A stretch of 64,000 nt of DNA from positions 29,425,001 through 29,489,000 of the forward strand of contig NC_064437.1 of assembly GCF_023343835.1 (NCBI RefSeq), in the 5' to 3' direction. This stretch comes from Lagopus muta. Lineage: Eukaryota; Chordata; Aves; Galliformes; Phasianidae. Positions 10,632 to 25,600 of this stretch are shown here, piece after piece. Under the pieces are notes generated by a model. It was not told the origin of the DNA, searched no databases, and was given only the letters and a program-made list of their open reading frames with translations. Within the stretch, counting starts at the first letter, position 1, and each line of letters opens with the position of its first letter. The position numbers were made by a program, and so were the translations under genes.

Positions 10632-13600
10632 CTAGAGAAGAAAAGATGGTTATTAGGACACGAGAGACATCATTTTGTAGACAGGAACATTTCAGTATAC
10701 TGCTTAAAAATTCAAAGGAATAAATTCTACTGTTGCACTTCAATACTGCCAAAAGCAGAGAATACTTAGTATCTCTGGAAATCTGAATGTTACTTTAAAG
10801 CAAAAGACTAAATTTATTCCACAGATAGCTAATCATTATGCGCTTCCAACTGTACTCTGCAATGAAATGTTTAAAAAGGAACAGCCTTGAGGGTACACAG
10901 CAAGCATGACTTCATTCTTCTCAACACAAAACTGTCTTCGGCTCATACAAAACACTGCTGTTTCTCACGGGGTGAAAGAGCTGCAAGTCAGCTCTGTACA
11001 TTTCTGTCCCACAGGGTGAATGGGTCCGTCCCAGGCACGCTGCATCAGACTGACGCGGGCATGAGAGAAATCTGACCAGCTTCGCAGTGCACTCATTATC
11101 TACACTGCCGTTTCCAATAATGAACGCAAACCTGACCGTATAGGAAGCAGCCCAGCAGGATGAGGTGGTGGAGTTGTCCCTTACATGGGAGGATGTGCAG
11201 CATGTGGAGCTTTGCCTCTGCTGGGCAATTGGCAGAACAGGGGCTCACGGGTACAGATGGCAGCAGACTGATGCTGTGACTGGGATGGCTATGCCACAGC
11301 CTGCCTGATAGGTGGAGAAAGTGGATGAGGCCCTTACAGGCAGCTGCCGGCTACTCTGATGCCTGAGCAGCAGCACAAGCACGGTGCAGGGGGTTCTGCA
11401 CAGCACTGCCGGGGGAGGAGCCCATGGGAGCAGGTGTGCGGCCAGGCCTGACAGGACAAGAACTGAAACAGAGATGTGGCTGAGCATAGTGCCCTGGCAC
11501 AGGCTGCATGGAGGCTGGGTAGCCACCCCTCAGGCTGCCCACTTGGGTGTGACGCTGGGTGACGTGTTCATGGGCCCTGCTGAGCAAGGAGGTCAGGCTG
11601 GGTCATCCCCAGAGGCCTCTTCTACCTCAGACATCCCGCAGTTCTGTTCTGTTACAGAAGCATAGGACACTCCCGGTTGGAAGGACCCATGAGGATCGTG
11701 GAGTCCAGATCTGGGCTCCACACAGGACCACCCCAATCCAAATCCTGGCAGGTCACAGCTAAATCTTATCTATACCACAGATAGCACGTAAGGGGAACTC
11801 TGAAGAAAATATTTACCCACCTTTTAATAACCACTTTTGGTTTATTATAAGTAAATATTTTTTGGCTTTTTAAGAACTCTACTGAACTGGGATTTACAAG
11901 CCCCTGACTACACAAACTCAGGAAAAACTTATGAACCAGAAACTTTCCAACAAAGAACTAAGACTTGCACATTTATTTCAGACTAATGTTTTTAAGGCCT
12001 TGAAAAACATCAGCTGTGCAACAGAACATTTATTTTCCTGCAACTGAACCATAAAAACCCTCCTAAAATAGATACAGTAATCAAAATCTTAAGTTGGCTT
12101 CTCCATTTTTTTCCACAGTAATTACTAACCACAGAGTAACACACAATAGTGTAATTTATAGCCTTAAGAACAACGGCCACAATGCAGCACACAGCTGCAC
12201 ACACACCCAGTTTCCTGTGCCACAGGGTTTGAAAACCACAGGCTTTTTTCCTCTGTGGACTTCAGCAAAGTTTTCACAGTGATTACGAGCTCAGTTTCAA
12301 AGAGAACTGCAGGTACACTGAAATTAATTTAAATGCTCTTCCATGTTCTAAGCCCCCTTGAATGGATGCTGACTACACTGGCCCTGCCCACTGAAAAACC
12401 AGCAGTGCAAAACCAGTACAGCAAGGCAGGCCCAACACCTCCCCTCGTGTCAGACACCTGGACAGCTCTGTGCCAGTGCTGCTGCCTCATCTCTAAGCAC
12501 ATCCTTCCCTCACCCACTCTAGTCTAAAAGCCTATAACAAAATTCTCCCCGTTTGTCTTCTCTATCCCTTTCCTACAGAAGCAATTATTTTACCTAACAG
12601 AATAAGTTCTCTTACTGCACTCAGGCCCACACAGTGCACGAAACCCTGCCCAGAACCCACCTGATTGATCGATAAGTGGCTTACCGATACAACTCCTGTG
12701 AGACACAATCATAGAGCTCCTCGGCAGAAAATACAATGCTGCTATTTATCTAAAACAAATAACAAAGAATTACTTGCAGTAATTTACCAAATATTGCACA
12801 CCAATTGAATTATGCAGCTAGTATGACATACCATTACTGTATTACTTAACAGGCTCTCAAGCTGAGACTGTACATAAAAGAAAAAAAGTCACATGCAGCA
12901 TAAAATCAATTATCACTAACTATTATGAGTGCATACAGTGTGACTGACAAATACCACTCCGGCCCCATTTTCTCACAATTCCTGCAAAAACACACATCTT
13001 CCTTCCTTCTGTAATCCTAAAACAACCAAAAGAAGTTCTGACTCACTTTAATTCCATGCATACAGTCATTCTATATGTGCAGGGCTGGAAAACAGTAATT
13101 TCTTCTATGGGAGAGGACCGAAAATCTGAAATATCTTTGTGTTCACAGGAAAAACACAGATATCCTATTGTAAGCACTTACTCATTTCCTCTTCTTAAAA
13201 TCCTTCAGCACTGAAAAATTCAAGAAGAGCTGGTAATTTCTGTTTATCCTTTTTTAAATTTTTCTGCCAACTGTAGCCAGTATTCTCCACAGTCGAACGC
13301 TCCATCTTCTAAAAACGCTTATTAGCTCAGGCTGTTTTGGTGTCTTCAGCTTCGAGGCTTTTCTTACGAAACATTCATAACAAGTGAGTGCTCCAAAACT
13401 CACAGAAGCAACTCTAGTACTGGTATAGATTCTAATAATTTTTGTAGGTTTTGCCCAACCATACATCTTAGGTGTAATATCCAGTAAAGTAAATAAAAGC
13501 TAATCTTCAAAATTCTAGCTTAATGGCAATGAACTGCTAAGACAGCTAAACCCCTAAGTACTTTAAATCAGAATGAACTGAAATAGGAGTGCACCTGACA

Positions 13601-16600
13601 AGATGTTAAAGAAAACTTTATACCTTGAAGCTTATGAGGAAGTTATAGAGTGTCCAAATATCTTGGAAACTACTGTTCGGAGTCAGAACTCTGAAAAAGA
13701 AAAGGTTTTGTTTTTTTTAAGTATGCCAAAGGAATCCATGAAATAATTAAAAACCAGCAATCAGATACGCTTCATTAAAAAAAAAATAAATTAGTTTCTT
13801 TAAACAAAAAATAAACTCTTAATTTTTGAAGATTTTTTCCTCCCACTCATCCCTTTCCATTTCTCAAGCCAGCCGTGTTCTTAGTTTTCTGAAAAACCCA
13901 AGTAAAATGTGTTAATAAGCAAATAAATAACGTTAAATCCTCAGTGAACTTTATAGAGGTAGTCTGGAGAGTCACAATAATTTCTCCTGGGTTTATAACA
14001 TAAGAAGAGGCCTAACATTTGGCTCAAAGCACTACAATATCTTCAAATGAAAGACAATTGTTTAAGGATCAAACACTGCAGTACATGGAATTCAGAAAAA
14101 AAAAAATTGGTAAGAGAAGAGCCTACACATTAACTTCCCCCACAAATCCTTAACAGGTCAACATTCATCCTCCTACTGCTGTTTCCAACTAAGCAGCAGT
14201 TGGACGACAAGCTCCAGGCCTGGAGCACATGGGCAGGGATTTTACACCGCAGCCACTATTTTAAAATTCCTTCACATTCCTTCCATCTCCATTAGCTACC
14301 ATTCTGTTCTATGGAAAGCAGAGACTTTATAAGAGATGTACATTTGAAAAGCTATACATGTTTTCATACATTTTTACTCTGCACCTATTTAACCACTGCT
14401 GCTGCTTCTCTCCTAACATTACATCAAAAGTACTTCAAAAGCAAACCCATGGACACCCTTTGCCTTTCCAATTCGTTCAGCTGTGCAAAATCAAACTACG
14501 AATGGCCCTCTGTCACACACTGCAACTTCTGATTACTTCAAAAACTCTGCTCTGAGCAACTGCTGGCAAGGCTGGAATGCCATGAAAATGCAATTTGTCC
14601 TGGCTGCAGTGTGGGTCTGTGCAGCTTTCTGAATTCAAGTTACAGAAAGGCATGTTACACAGAGATACAGAACGCCAGTATGGGTGCCAGCTACAAAGCA
14701 GGAGCTAACTATTACTTCTGGAGCAGAGGGGAGGAAGGAGAGAACCAGACTTAACAATTTATACCTCAAAAGCAACTGGGCTTCCCACCCCATCTGGGAT
14801 GTTTGTTTCCCTACCATCAGACAGCTGGCAGGACAATGCAGACAGATATGATATCAAGAATGGACAGGAAACAGCTCACAACAGGATCCCATACCTGGCT
14901 GGGAAAAATGCAAAGTCTATCTGGAAAGGATCAGAAAATTTACTCAGGGAGTAGAAGAAAAACACAATGTGGCAGGGAAAGCAGGTCAGCCTGCCAGCCA
15001 CTAACAGACACTGAGCTCACAGACAATGAGACAGAAGGCACACACACACAAAGCCAAAGCAGAATGTGCAGCAGCTGCTCTCAGAATTCAGCCTGTGTTC
15101 ACTCTCAGTGTTCCTCCTCCCTGAGCTGCACAGAGGCTGGCGCTGTTCAGCTAATGGAGCCATCTGATGGCAGCAGCCTGATGGACACAGGGCTCAGCCA
15201 CGAGGCTAAGCGACTTCACTGCAGAAAAGTAAGCTTCTGGACACAGGGATCCGATCTTCTGCCTTATCTAGGGTATAGTGAGTGAAGAGGAATTGCCTTG
15301 GGCAGCATGTAAGATATGTAGGACAGTTAATGTTTACAACTAACAGAATGCATTCCTATGTTTTAATAGAAATATATAAAAAAAAAAAAAGAGAGAAAAA
15401 CCCCACAGAACGTGTGGGCTATCTGACATTGTTTTTGTGAAAGCAACGCATCAGTCTGGTTGAATGGAAGGCATTGCCATCATCAGTAAGTTCTCAAGGT
15501 GTTCGTCTGAAATTTTTGATTAACTCCTATTCCTCCTGTATTTCATCCTTGACAATAACTGTTTGCAAGCACACATTACAGCAAAAAGTGATGACACAAA
15601 TCATACCAGATAGTGAAGTGTGGGGTATTATTCTCTGGTGCAGTGGAATTCCAAGGTCACAGCCCCCAAGCAATAGGTGAGGATGTGGCTGGGGGGGGCT
15701 GCAGACACCTTTCTATCTCAGCGATGCTTCCGGGAGCACAGCCTGAGCCTGCACACATACCCCTCCCCCCTTCCCCAGCCCTTTCCTCCCGTGTCTGTAA
15801 TAGGAATGGGGAAGGCCGCATTCCTCAGCTTGCCCCTGTCTCCAAACTGCTACTGAGAGGAGTTCATTAATTTCTCTTTGGTATCTTTTCCTATAGCACC
15901 TATTTCTCAAATAAGGACTCTGCCATTGCCTTTGTTTGCTCTGTGCTCTGGTAAGAGAGGTGTTATAAAAGTCTCTGTCTTAGTTTCAGCTGGGACAGAA
16001 TTGTTTTCTTCAGAGTGCCTGGTATGCTGCCTGGTATGATTTTGGTTTTAGGAAAAAAAACAGTGTTGAGAACACTGGTGTGTGCAGTTACTGCTAAGCA
16101 GTGTTGCACAGAGCCAAGATCATTCCAGTTTCCCATCTCATGCTAACAAAGTGCTGGGAGGGGACAAATTAGGACAACTGACTTAAACTGGCCAGAGGGA
16201 CATCCCGTGTCATACGACACACACGGAAGGAGAGTTTTGAGGGGGTTGGGAGTTCTTCTTGCTCTATTCCAGTGGCTGGGGGCTAGCTGGGCACTGGTTG
16301 GTGGGTGGTGAGCAATTGCTACTGCTTAGCTCCTTGTATACATTCACAACTATTATCCTTTTTCTTTTCTCTTACTTTTATCTCAATCCATGAGTTCTAT
16401 TTTTGTTTTTCCCCAAGTTCTCTCCTCCATCCCTCTGGAAAGAGGAGGAGGGACGGAATGACTGTATGGTGTTCAGCAACCTCCAGGTCAAACCACAGCA
16501 GTCTGGTACGGAGATATCATCAGATTATATCATCAGATTCGAATATCTGACTGCTACTCTATACACTGCATTCAAAAATTGGCAAGCAATGTTTTTATGC

Positions 16601-19600
16601 CAACTGAAAATGGACTCACAAATGTATAAAAAAATTGATGATTTTTTCAGCGCTCTTGAAATCTCAAATTCCTTTATCAAAACACAAAGCAAGGCTGCAG
16701 ATTTTTCACTGTTCACAGGACCATCTCTAGCTAGTGTATCAAAATGCATGAAACTGTTTGCCACAACTTGGGTCAGCACTCCACTCCACCCTCCCTGTAC
16801 CCTGGTTCCAGTTCAGACAGTGGAAACTGCAGACGATGAGCTGCTGCCATGATGTTGCACCTTGCACGGCAGCGGTGCCACCGTATGGGCTGGGCTAAAC
16901 CACATGCAGTTGAACGCCAGGACATGCCTGGCTTAACCCTGTGAGGCCCTGGTTAACTTCCATGTCAGAAGATCAGAAAGGCAACAAGGAATTAGAAATG
17001 GAAACACAAAACTTCTGTGCCACCCAAAATCTTGGTAACTCAGCAATTCCTCATTACACTGCTGTAGTAAGGAACAACAAGCAATTTAACAGCTTCTCTT
17101 CGGTCGTCAAGAATGTCTTGGGTTTCACATAAATTAATAATAATAACAAAACCAACAAATGACTAGTGCTAGTGTATTTTCAAATGGGATTTTCTCTCTG
17201 TTTTACTTCCAGAAGGAGATGGCATAAAGAGAAAGACTGAAAGTAAAGCTCTGAACGTAGAGACTTCCGATGAAAATAACTAAATATCTTAGCAGTCTCA
17301 GGGAAGAAAGAATTTACTAACTATGCATCAAGAAAAAGACATCTCAATTCCCTACGAAAGGCCAAGGAACCAGTTTCTCTGCATCTGCTGAACTGTTTTC
17401 AAATCAATAGGACTGTTTTTAAGTTAGTTAACTGCAAAACATCCAACTCAAAGATAACATCGGATACGGTAACACTGCACTGCCTTTCTGAGAAGACCTC
17501 TAAAAAATTACACTTTAAAAAGTTTAGATGAGAAATTAATAAACCAGTGCTTTCCGAATTGTAAACATATTATAAATTCCACTCTACTACAGAATTCAGG
17601 TTACTTCCTGCAGTAGGTAACAGATACCTGCATACCTTGCACTGCATTGGTACAAATGTCTGAGTTCTGTAGCTAACAGTACTTGCTATAAGCCATTTTT
17701 TGTGAGCAATTTTGAAGTTGACATGTGAACAAAGTATTTTTTTTTTCTTAGTGTACAGCTTAAAAAAACACCAACCAACTAGAAAGAACTACATAGATTC
17801 ACCGAAGACAAAACACACTTCTGATTTTGAAAAGGGTTTCACATCTAAATGAACTTGGTCGGGAACCACAACACAGTAAGGTTCCATGTCAAACTCCCCA
17901 GTGGGGCATGCAGACCCTCGAATCAGAATTTACCCTCTGTCGAATGAAACTTGGTTTACACAAACACTTTCAGACACACTTAAATGCTGCCAATAAAGCT
18001 TTCAAAAGGTTAAGAAAGCTGTTTCTAGCATTCCAATCACTATGTTAAAGCAAGACCAACAAGACATAAGAAGATATTTCAGAAGACTAGCCATAAAAGG
18101 CTACAAGCACTTCCAGTCCTCTACTGGCACACACCTCAACTTCAACAGGTGAAAAGTTAAACACATCCTCAATGCGTAGAGAGGAGGGAATTCCAGTACG
18201 TACACCCCAGCAGCCATTTCTTGTGATGCATTCTGCATTTCTTCAAACAGAATTTCTGAAGAACTAATCATCTGTGATAAATAGTTAAACTTTTCTTCCC
18301 TCCAAACGTGAAAGGCCCAAATACTTTTCAGTGGGATCAGTGGAAGAACTTTTAAAGTGATGAAAAAATTGGCACAAACTTGGAAACCATGAGTTGCATA
18401 AATTCTTCTGTTGTTCAAAGAGCTACTTGAAAACCAAAAAATATTTCAAGGATCAGGACCCACAATGGGCCCTTTGTAAACTAGTTCAAAATAATATCTA
18501 ACACAACTAACAATACTCAATACAATACTAGCGTAAGTCATCGCTGAAAAGATGCAGAAATACTGCTCAAAGCAATTAAAAACAATTTATATACTTCAGT
18601 TATATAAAACGACTTGCGGACCAATATCACTGCTTTGGAATAAAGTGAAGACTGCCAACAGATTTTTCTTCCTACTCTTCCCACCTTTGGCATTTTATAA
18701 ATAACGTAGTACACTTGCTTTAAAGCATCCAGAGAAGCACTCGGGTAATCTCCAAAACGCTGAGAGCAATGGATGAGGTGCTGAGTTTCGGTAATACTGC
18801 ACACCTGAGAAACATTTCATGGCTTCACAAGTAGACGTACAAACTTTGGAGATTTAATCATCTTTCTCTGTTGTGAATCCATGTTATACACACGAGCACG
18901 TACCATGCTCTTCTCTATGTAAAGGGGAAAGGAGCCATTTGTGCTCACTTTTTCATCAGTAAATTTCAAGAAGACAGTGATAGAACAGGAGCTCCCATGA
19001 TCAGCCACATCTGAGACAACTATGAAGTAATGTTTTGTTTGCACGGAGCCCTGCTGCCAACAGGGAGGTTACATACAGATGCTAGCCGTACTAGTTATTG
19101 CCTTTACTGTAACACTGCCCAACATCTATGGCATACAGCACATTGCCATGTCATTTCTGTTCTGCTATCAATGTCACTGTAGGAAGAAACAACGATAAAA
19201 GTCTGTACTGCATGACGGAAGTCTCGAGGGCAGGGTAAGATGCACAGAGCTGTTGGTGAGAATTCTCCCAAGAAGCAGCCTGTTTTTCATAATATCTGTA
19301 TTTGTCACAAGCATGTTCAGGTTAGGAGGTCTGAACAGACACAGCAGTGTTGCAGAATCTGTTTGTTTATGAGGAAGTGGACAATCACACACTTATCTCA
19401 AGAAGAGCAACTGTGTTTTTCTAACTGTTTTTAACAACTACAAAGCCTGAACTTCTAATGCAGCTGCACTTTCAACACAACTTATTTTTAAATATTCCAA
19501 ACTTTCACAAGAGTTTTTTTCTTATTTGTTTTAGATAGCAAGGAACAGAAGCTACCATGATTTGTCACTAAACCTTTACTGTCTCCAAATTTTCAAGTTA

Positions 19601-22600
19601 AAACTTTTTCACTACTTTTTCTCCAGATGCTTCATTTTCTGTAATCACACCAATTGCTGTAAAATACTATTTAAAAAAAAAAAAAAAAGAAAATATATAC
19701 ACGTTAAATTCAGCCTCAGAAGCATTGAGATACTCTGGTAAAATGAGCCTCCTCACTTTCACAAACTTCAATTTTCTGTTTTGATATCCAGTTATAAATA
19801 TATACCATGTATGTGTTCTGTATGTTACACATGTAACTGCAGTGACCTAAAAGCACAGCTGCTGACTCCAGCTGGAAAACCTACTCAGAAACCTCACACT
19901 AAGATGAAAACAGACACGTTTTACTGCTCCTGAATTTCCTGACCCACGACGCCCCCTACTGCAACTCCAGAGACAAATTCACAGCAAGCTTTTCAAATTG
20001 AAACACTTTAAGAAAACCACTTTTATTTACAGAACTAATAATAGTAGTATAGTAATAATACTGTAGTTTAGTAGTAGAAAAATTTAAGAGTATTTCAGAA
20101 TTATTTCATAAATGTTACTGAGTTTCAGCATAATCACGTGAAACAGAAAATAGATTCTTCATTTCAACAAAGGACCTGAGTCCTGTTTGCCTCAAGCACT
20201 TTTTTAATCAAAAGGCACATTTTCTGAAAAACAGATGTCTCTGACATAATGGCAGACCTTGTTATTTTAGAGTTCTTCCACAAGGGGAAATATAGAAGAT
20301 AGGTTGCTTCCAGTAAGAGAAAAGAAAAAGTGTCAGAAACACCTCCATTAAGGATGCTTACAGCAGTATCTGTAACTTCAATCACAATTGCAAAGCAGTT
20401 CCCATAAGTACCCTTTACAGGACATGAGCAGGAAATGGAGAGAGCTGCACAGTCGAGAGAACTTGAAGCATTCTTCTGTAGCTGTTCCTGCTGCTGGTTA
20501 AACTTCACTGCTACAAAACGAGGACCATGTAAAGACTGCACAAGAAATACCTTCATCTTTCTGCAGTCCATATTTATTGTTCAGCACACACACAAAATAA
20601 AAAAAAAAGGAGGAAGAAGGAACAGAGGGAACACTATTCTGCCACAGCAGAGTTCAGCTTGTTACCACTGCAGCAGCACAGGTTTTGACTCATAAAGAAT
20701 ACTCTATAATTAAGTAACAATGAAATCTCAAAATTCCATTTAAACATTAGAAATATACCCAACTCCAGCAGGCCTCACATTTGAAAAAATAAATGTTCTA
20801 AATGATTCTCAGCTCTTGCCACCAGAGCTAATGCAGCATTTAACCACGTCACAGCTGCTGTAACACTACAAGCAGTGCCAGTGGCTTGTCATCACATCAA
20901 AACAAGTTCTAAGTCATAAAAGAAAATTCACTACAAGAAATCTGGTGGCCTACCAGTTAGCTAGTTATTTCTTATTGATTATTGATTAATTATTCTTTCA
21001 TTACCAATAAACCGTACTAGATATAATACTGAGATATTACTGAGAATTATGAAACTAAGCATGCACATGTAACCTCTAGTTTGGCACCAATAGTTAAGTG
21101 ACTTTTAGGACTCCGTGACTGCTGTTCTTATGACTTACGACTAGCTGAAATGCTCACCTATGAATTCCTTCAAGGATATAATTCACAGCTGCTAACAGTT
21201 TCTGCAGTCCCGAAAAAGCTTCTTCGAATGAAGACTTTGCAATTACTGTGTTGGACTCTAACTTCTGGAAAATTTCAAGCCTAATATTACAAAAACAAAT
21301 ATGAAACAAAGAAAAGCAGTAAATAAAAATCCTTTAAATTCATTGTTGTTTGTATGCACTGCATTCTGACTATTTATAAGGCAAGGTCAAACATCAATCT
21401 ATATTATAACCACATAGTCTAAAGAAGTCTAGGAAGCCTATGCCCTACAGTTGTTATTCTCTGCTTAAAATTTTCCTTGTCAACTCTCTAACAGTATTTT
21501 GCCTCTAACCATTACCTAAACAGATTTATCATTAAACTTTACTTGAAATGAAAACATCTCTTCATATGTAACTTGAGCAAGCCTCTGCAAACCCCCCGGA
21601 AGAGGGTGTTTAGGCTGAAGAAGCAAAGAAAATTGTTTTCTATGTACTTTTCCAAGCTTTTTCATTTTCCGTATTTAGTGGATCAGGGCTGACACCTTTC
21701 CTTCAGTAGTTGCAGCAGTGGGACCAGAAGCTGCATTGCATTCACAAAGAATAAGCTCCACTGATGGGAAACAAGCAGGATTTTTTTGATGTAAGACGAG
21801 TGTGAAATGACCAACAATTCTAGAATGTTGTATTTTCTTCACACCACAGTCTTTAACAGGCAGCGAGATCCAACAACTCGGCTCCATTTTTATTTCAAGA
21901 GGTATTTTTGAAATAGATTTTCCTCATGAAACAATGTCTATTTGCAACCACGAAATTGAGAAATATCCCAGCCAGAGAACCAACTATCCCCGCTCTGGAG
22001 GTGGAATTGTTTTACACTGCTTTCTGATGCAGATCCTCATTTGGCCAGAACAGCACATGAAGTCATCTTCCAGCCAGCTTCAATTCAGATTAATCTGCAT
22101 TGGTGTAAGCCCAAAAGAATTATTGGTGCAGCTCCACAGCATACTGAAAGGTTAGTTTAGAAGTGGCATGGGTAGAGTTATTATCACTGTCTGTTATATG
22201 AGTTCTTAACAGATAATTAAAAAAAAAATGTTCCTTTATGCTTGTCAGAACTCAGAGCCCACGTCTCAAAAAAGATTTTAGATTAAGACTACAGAAACCT
22301 CACAGTATTTATTCATGCTTTTTTTTAATAACATGCAAAAAAAAGCAGTGTTGAAATGATTTTCAAGCAGAGTCTTCAAAAATAAAAAAATAAAAAAACA
22401 GATTTAAGACTTCTATATGGAGGGACTTTTTTTACATGCAATTTTGAGCTTATGTGAGAAATGAAATGAATGAGCAGACTCTGCATTTGGATACTTCACC
22501 TTTAAGGTGAAGAAATTTGCTTAAAAACTATTGGAAAACTATTTCCAATAAATTAAGGTTTAAAAAATAATCTAAAAAGTGCTTTTGCATAGGGTAGTGC

Positions 22601-25600
22601 AGTTCCACAGGGTTTGAGAAGGAAAACACAGAGCTTGAATGCCTCTTTCTATGGAAAAAGATTAAATTTTCATTGAAGTCTCCCATTTGTGCACCTTATG
22701 AGCTCTTCAACACTGAAGTCTTAAGTAACTCATTCAATTAAGTTACTCATATGCTGCCAGGAAAAAGAACAGCAGGCTATACAGATCAGTGACTGCATCT
22801 ATATAACAGTTCTTATGCTCCTCACTGCTTTGTGTGAAATGTTTGTTTGGTTTTTTTTTTATGCTTTCATTAATTTCAATTAATTACTAATAGCTTCTTC
22901 TCTAAAATGAGCAAAAACAAGCAGTTCGTACAGTATTTTTGAATGGAAATGACGTAAAGTTATGTTTAACTTTGACATTTCTGTAGTACATCATACCTGT
23001 ACAAATTCATTGTATTCCATACACCCTCAAGGACTGACCAGATCTCTTGGTGCCTGTCTTCTTGAGCAACGTGCATGCTTGCAGGCAGCCCTTTTTCTCC
23101 ACAGTTTTGGAGATTTGGTATTGTTTCTTCCATTCTTTCGCACAGAGAACTTTTTGAAAGAATCATGCTGTCTTCAGATGAATTCTGCTCACTGCCTGAT
23201 CTCGCCTTAAAAAAGTTTAGAAGCAAATACTGAATGTATTTAATTTCCTATCTTAAGGAAATTTGAAAACTTTTAATTGCTTCAGGTTGCTTTTGCTGTT
23301 GTTAAGGTAGTGCTCAAAAAAGCAAGGCATATCTTTCCAACTTTAATCATCCTTATGACAGTCTCTGTATCTAATGCACCTCTCAGCCTTTTACCAAGAT
23401 TTTCCTCTATAATTGTAGATCAGGAAACAGAAGCAAAGGTTAAAACCCTACATCAAAGCTTCACAGGTAAGTTTCATCAAAGCTTTCACAGGTAAAATCA
23501 ACTACAACACTCTTACTTGCACATGGAAAGACAACACTGCTCGCTCTCTCATGAGTGATGGCACACTCCTCTGCAATAGCAGAAATATTCATACATCAGT
23601 GGCGAACCAACACAGGAGATGTATCCAGGTTAAACTGATGTGACACAAACAAGTCTGTTAAATGACATTTCCTTATGAGGTCAAAAGTCACATAAGCACA
23701 GGAGGAAACAAGCTTTCAGAAAGCTTCCTTCTCAGTGTGGCACTGATCACAGAATAGTGGCTGACTGCAATGCACGCAGAACTTAGGACTGCAGCAGAGA
23801 ACCAAGACTCATGAACACAAGATACTAGATCATCCTTCCCTTCCTTGATCTTCCTCTTCTTCCTTTCCCTTCCAGCATTTTCCAAAAGTTAAAATAACTT
23901 TTTACAGGTATTCTGACCCGCACTCTTTTTTTCCACATGAAGAAAGATTTCAAGTCATCCAGGGTCACTATTCGCTTCGTATGCCACTACACTCAGAACT
24001 AACAATCATTGCAAACCAAGACACTGACATTTATTCCACAATAACTCATAGGTGAATTGCACGTAAGGCCACACTTCTCAGAGCACAAAAGGTATCAGAA
24101 CACTCTTTACTAACTACCACAAAGCATACGGTATAAAAGAAGTCCCTCCTGTGTATGTATTAATACAGGAATACAGCTACTGAGACAAAGAAAGATGAAA
24201 TAACGTGGCCAGGAATAATAATACAGGATTGATATAAAAAAATAAATCCTTAATTTTAATCCCTAAGATCATCTTTAACAGTTACAAATTCAATATAAAA
24301 CCAAGATGTTTTTCCTGAAGGCAACTGAAGGTAAAGTTTTTCAGTCACATTCCAAATACTAACACATTTATATTAGAAAAAAGCCTACCAAGCATACATA
24401 TAGAGATAGATGTTTGCTACAGGAAAATAGAAGTTAAATTTGGGGGGTTATTATAAAACAACCAATGTATTGCAATATTTTCTGCCATAATTTTTAAAAA
24501 TTCTGTGAATAATTTAAATATCGAAGCCTGGTTTACAATACAAACACAGAGCAATTTCAAGAACCAATTAGGTGAACGAATATTGAAACACCTCTCACCT
24601 CTGTACATGTTTGGTATAGCTTATTCACTTTCTCATAAGCCCGGGGCAGCACTCCATCATAATCAGACCTCAAACTGAAAGCATGCAGTAATTTCTTGGT
24701 TTCCTGGAGCAAGACAACAGCTGTTGAGGTGTCCAGTGTTTTACCTGACATTTACATGTTAACATGGGAAATAAAAAAGTATAATAATTAGATGCTAAGC
24801 ATTGTTAGCACTGCATTGTTAGGAGGCAATTTTAATACTCAAATATCTGAATTAACTAAGGTGGATATAAGGCCTTGAAAAATGTCTCAGAAACATCAGA
24901 TAAAGAAACCTCAAGAGAAATATTAGCAATAGGGAGTAGAGCTAACATTTCTCCATCTTAACCAAGTCCTCCAAACTTATCCACAACCTGGCAAGAGGCT
25001 CTAGTGGCATATCTAACATAACAGATATGGAACAGCAATATCCCAGAGGAGCTGCATCTGTTAAAATCCAGTCCTTAAACAACACACTAAATAAATGGAA
25101 GGGTTCTTTTATTTTTCACTTTTTTTTTTAATTTTTTTTTATTTTTTTTTTTTTAGAACAAGCCACCCTGTCCTCATCCTCATTTACCACATAAAGTTCA
25201 CTTTACTCCTCTACAAATTATTTATCAAATGCAGATCACTTGGCGATATGAAACACAGAAGGAAATGAAGATTATTTCCTTCCTAAAAATAGTTGAGAGA
25301 CTTCAGTGACCAACACTGTAAACATTCTTTAAAATGTTTTTACATTGATTTTGGTTCTACATTACTAGATGGTAGAGCTGGGTGATCTTGTGGGTCTTTT
25401 CCAACCTTGGGGATTCTGTAATTTAACCATATAGAGTACATGCTCAGCTAAGACTACTTCTGTAACTGAAAATCAACATTCTTAGAGATTCTTACCTGTA
25501 CAAAAGTGTTTATAGAGAAATTCAATAGTTGCAAGTAAGCTCCTTGGCACAACATAACCAAAAACAGCCACCCAGTGCTTTTTGTAGCACTGCAGTAAGT

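Noticed and set aside
14803..15285. 160-codon plus-strand open frame
   Set aside because: It is the longest plus-strand frame in SWT1 intron 14 but antisense to SWT1. It is rich in Ser, Gln and Thr without any domain pattern, and has no splice or promoter context. Most likely chance. Conservation in a second bird would reopen it.
16403..16852. 149-codon plus-strand frame
   Set aside because: Its first part is the end of the solo LTR and the rest is plain intron. No domain was recognised.
18135..18804. Resemblance of two coding-like segments to the C terminus of MTBP
   Set aside because: A few short matches (SITET, CSQR, LFEEM) were noted from memory only. The rest of the protein does not match, MTBP belongs to another chromosome region, and memory may be biased by the query. 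Not used as an assignment.
18904..20535. Possible OB-fold (CTC1-like) or adaptor-appendage similarity
   Set aside because: Alternating hydrophobic patterns fit many beta-rich proteins. No diagnostic residues were seen.
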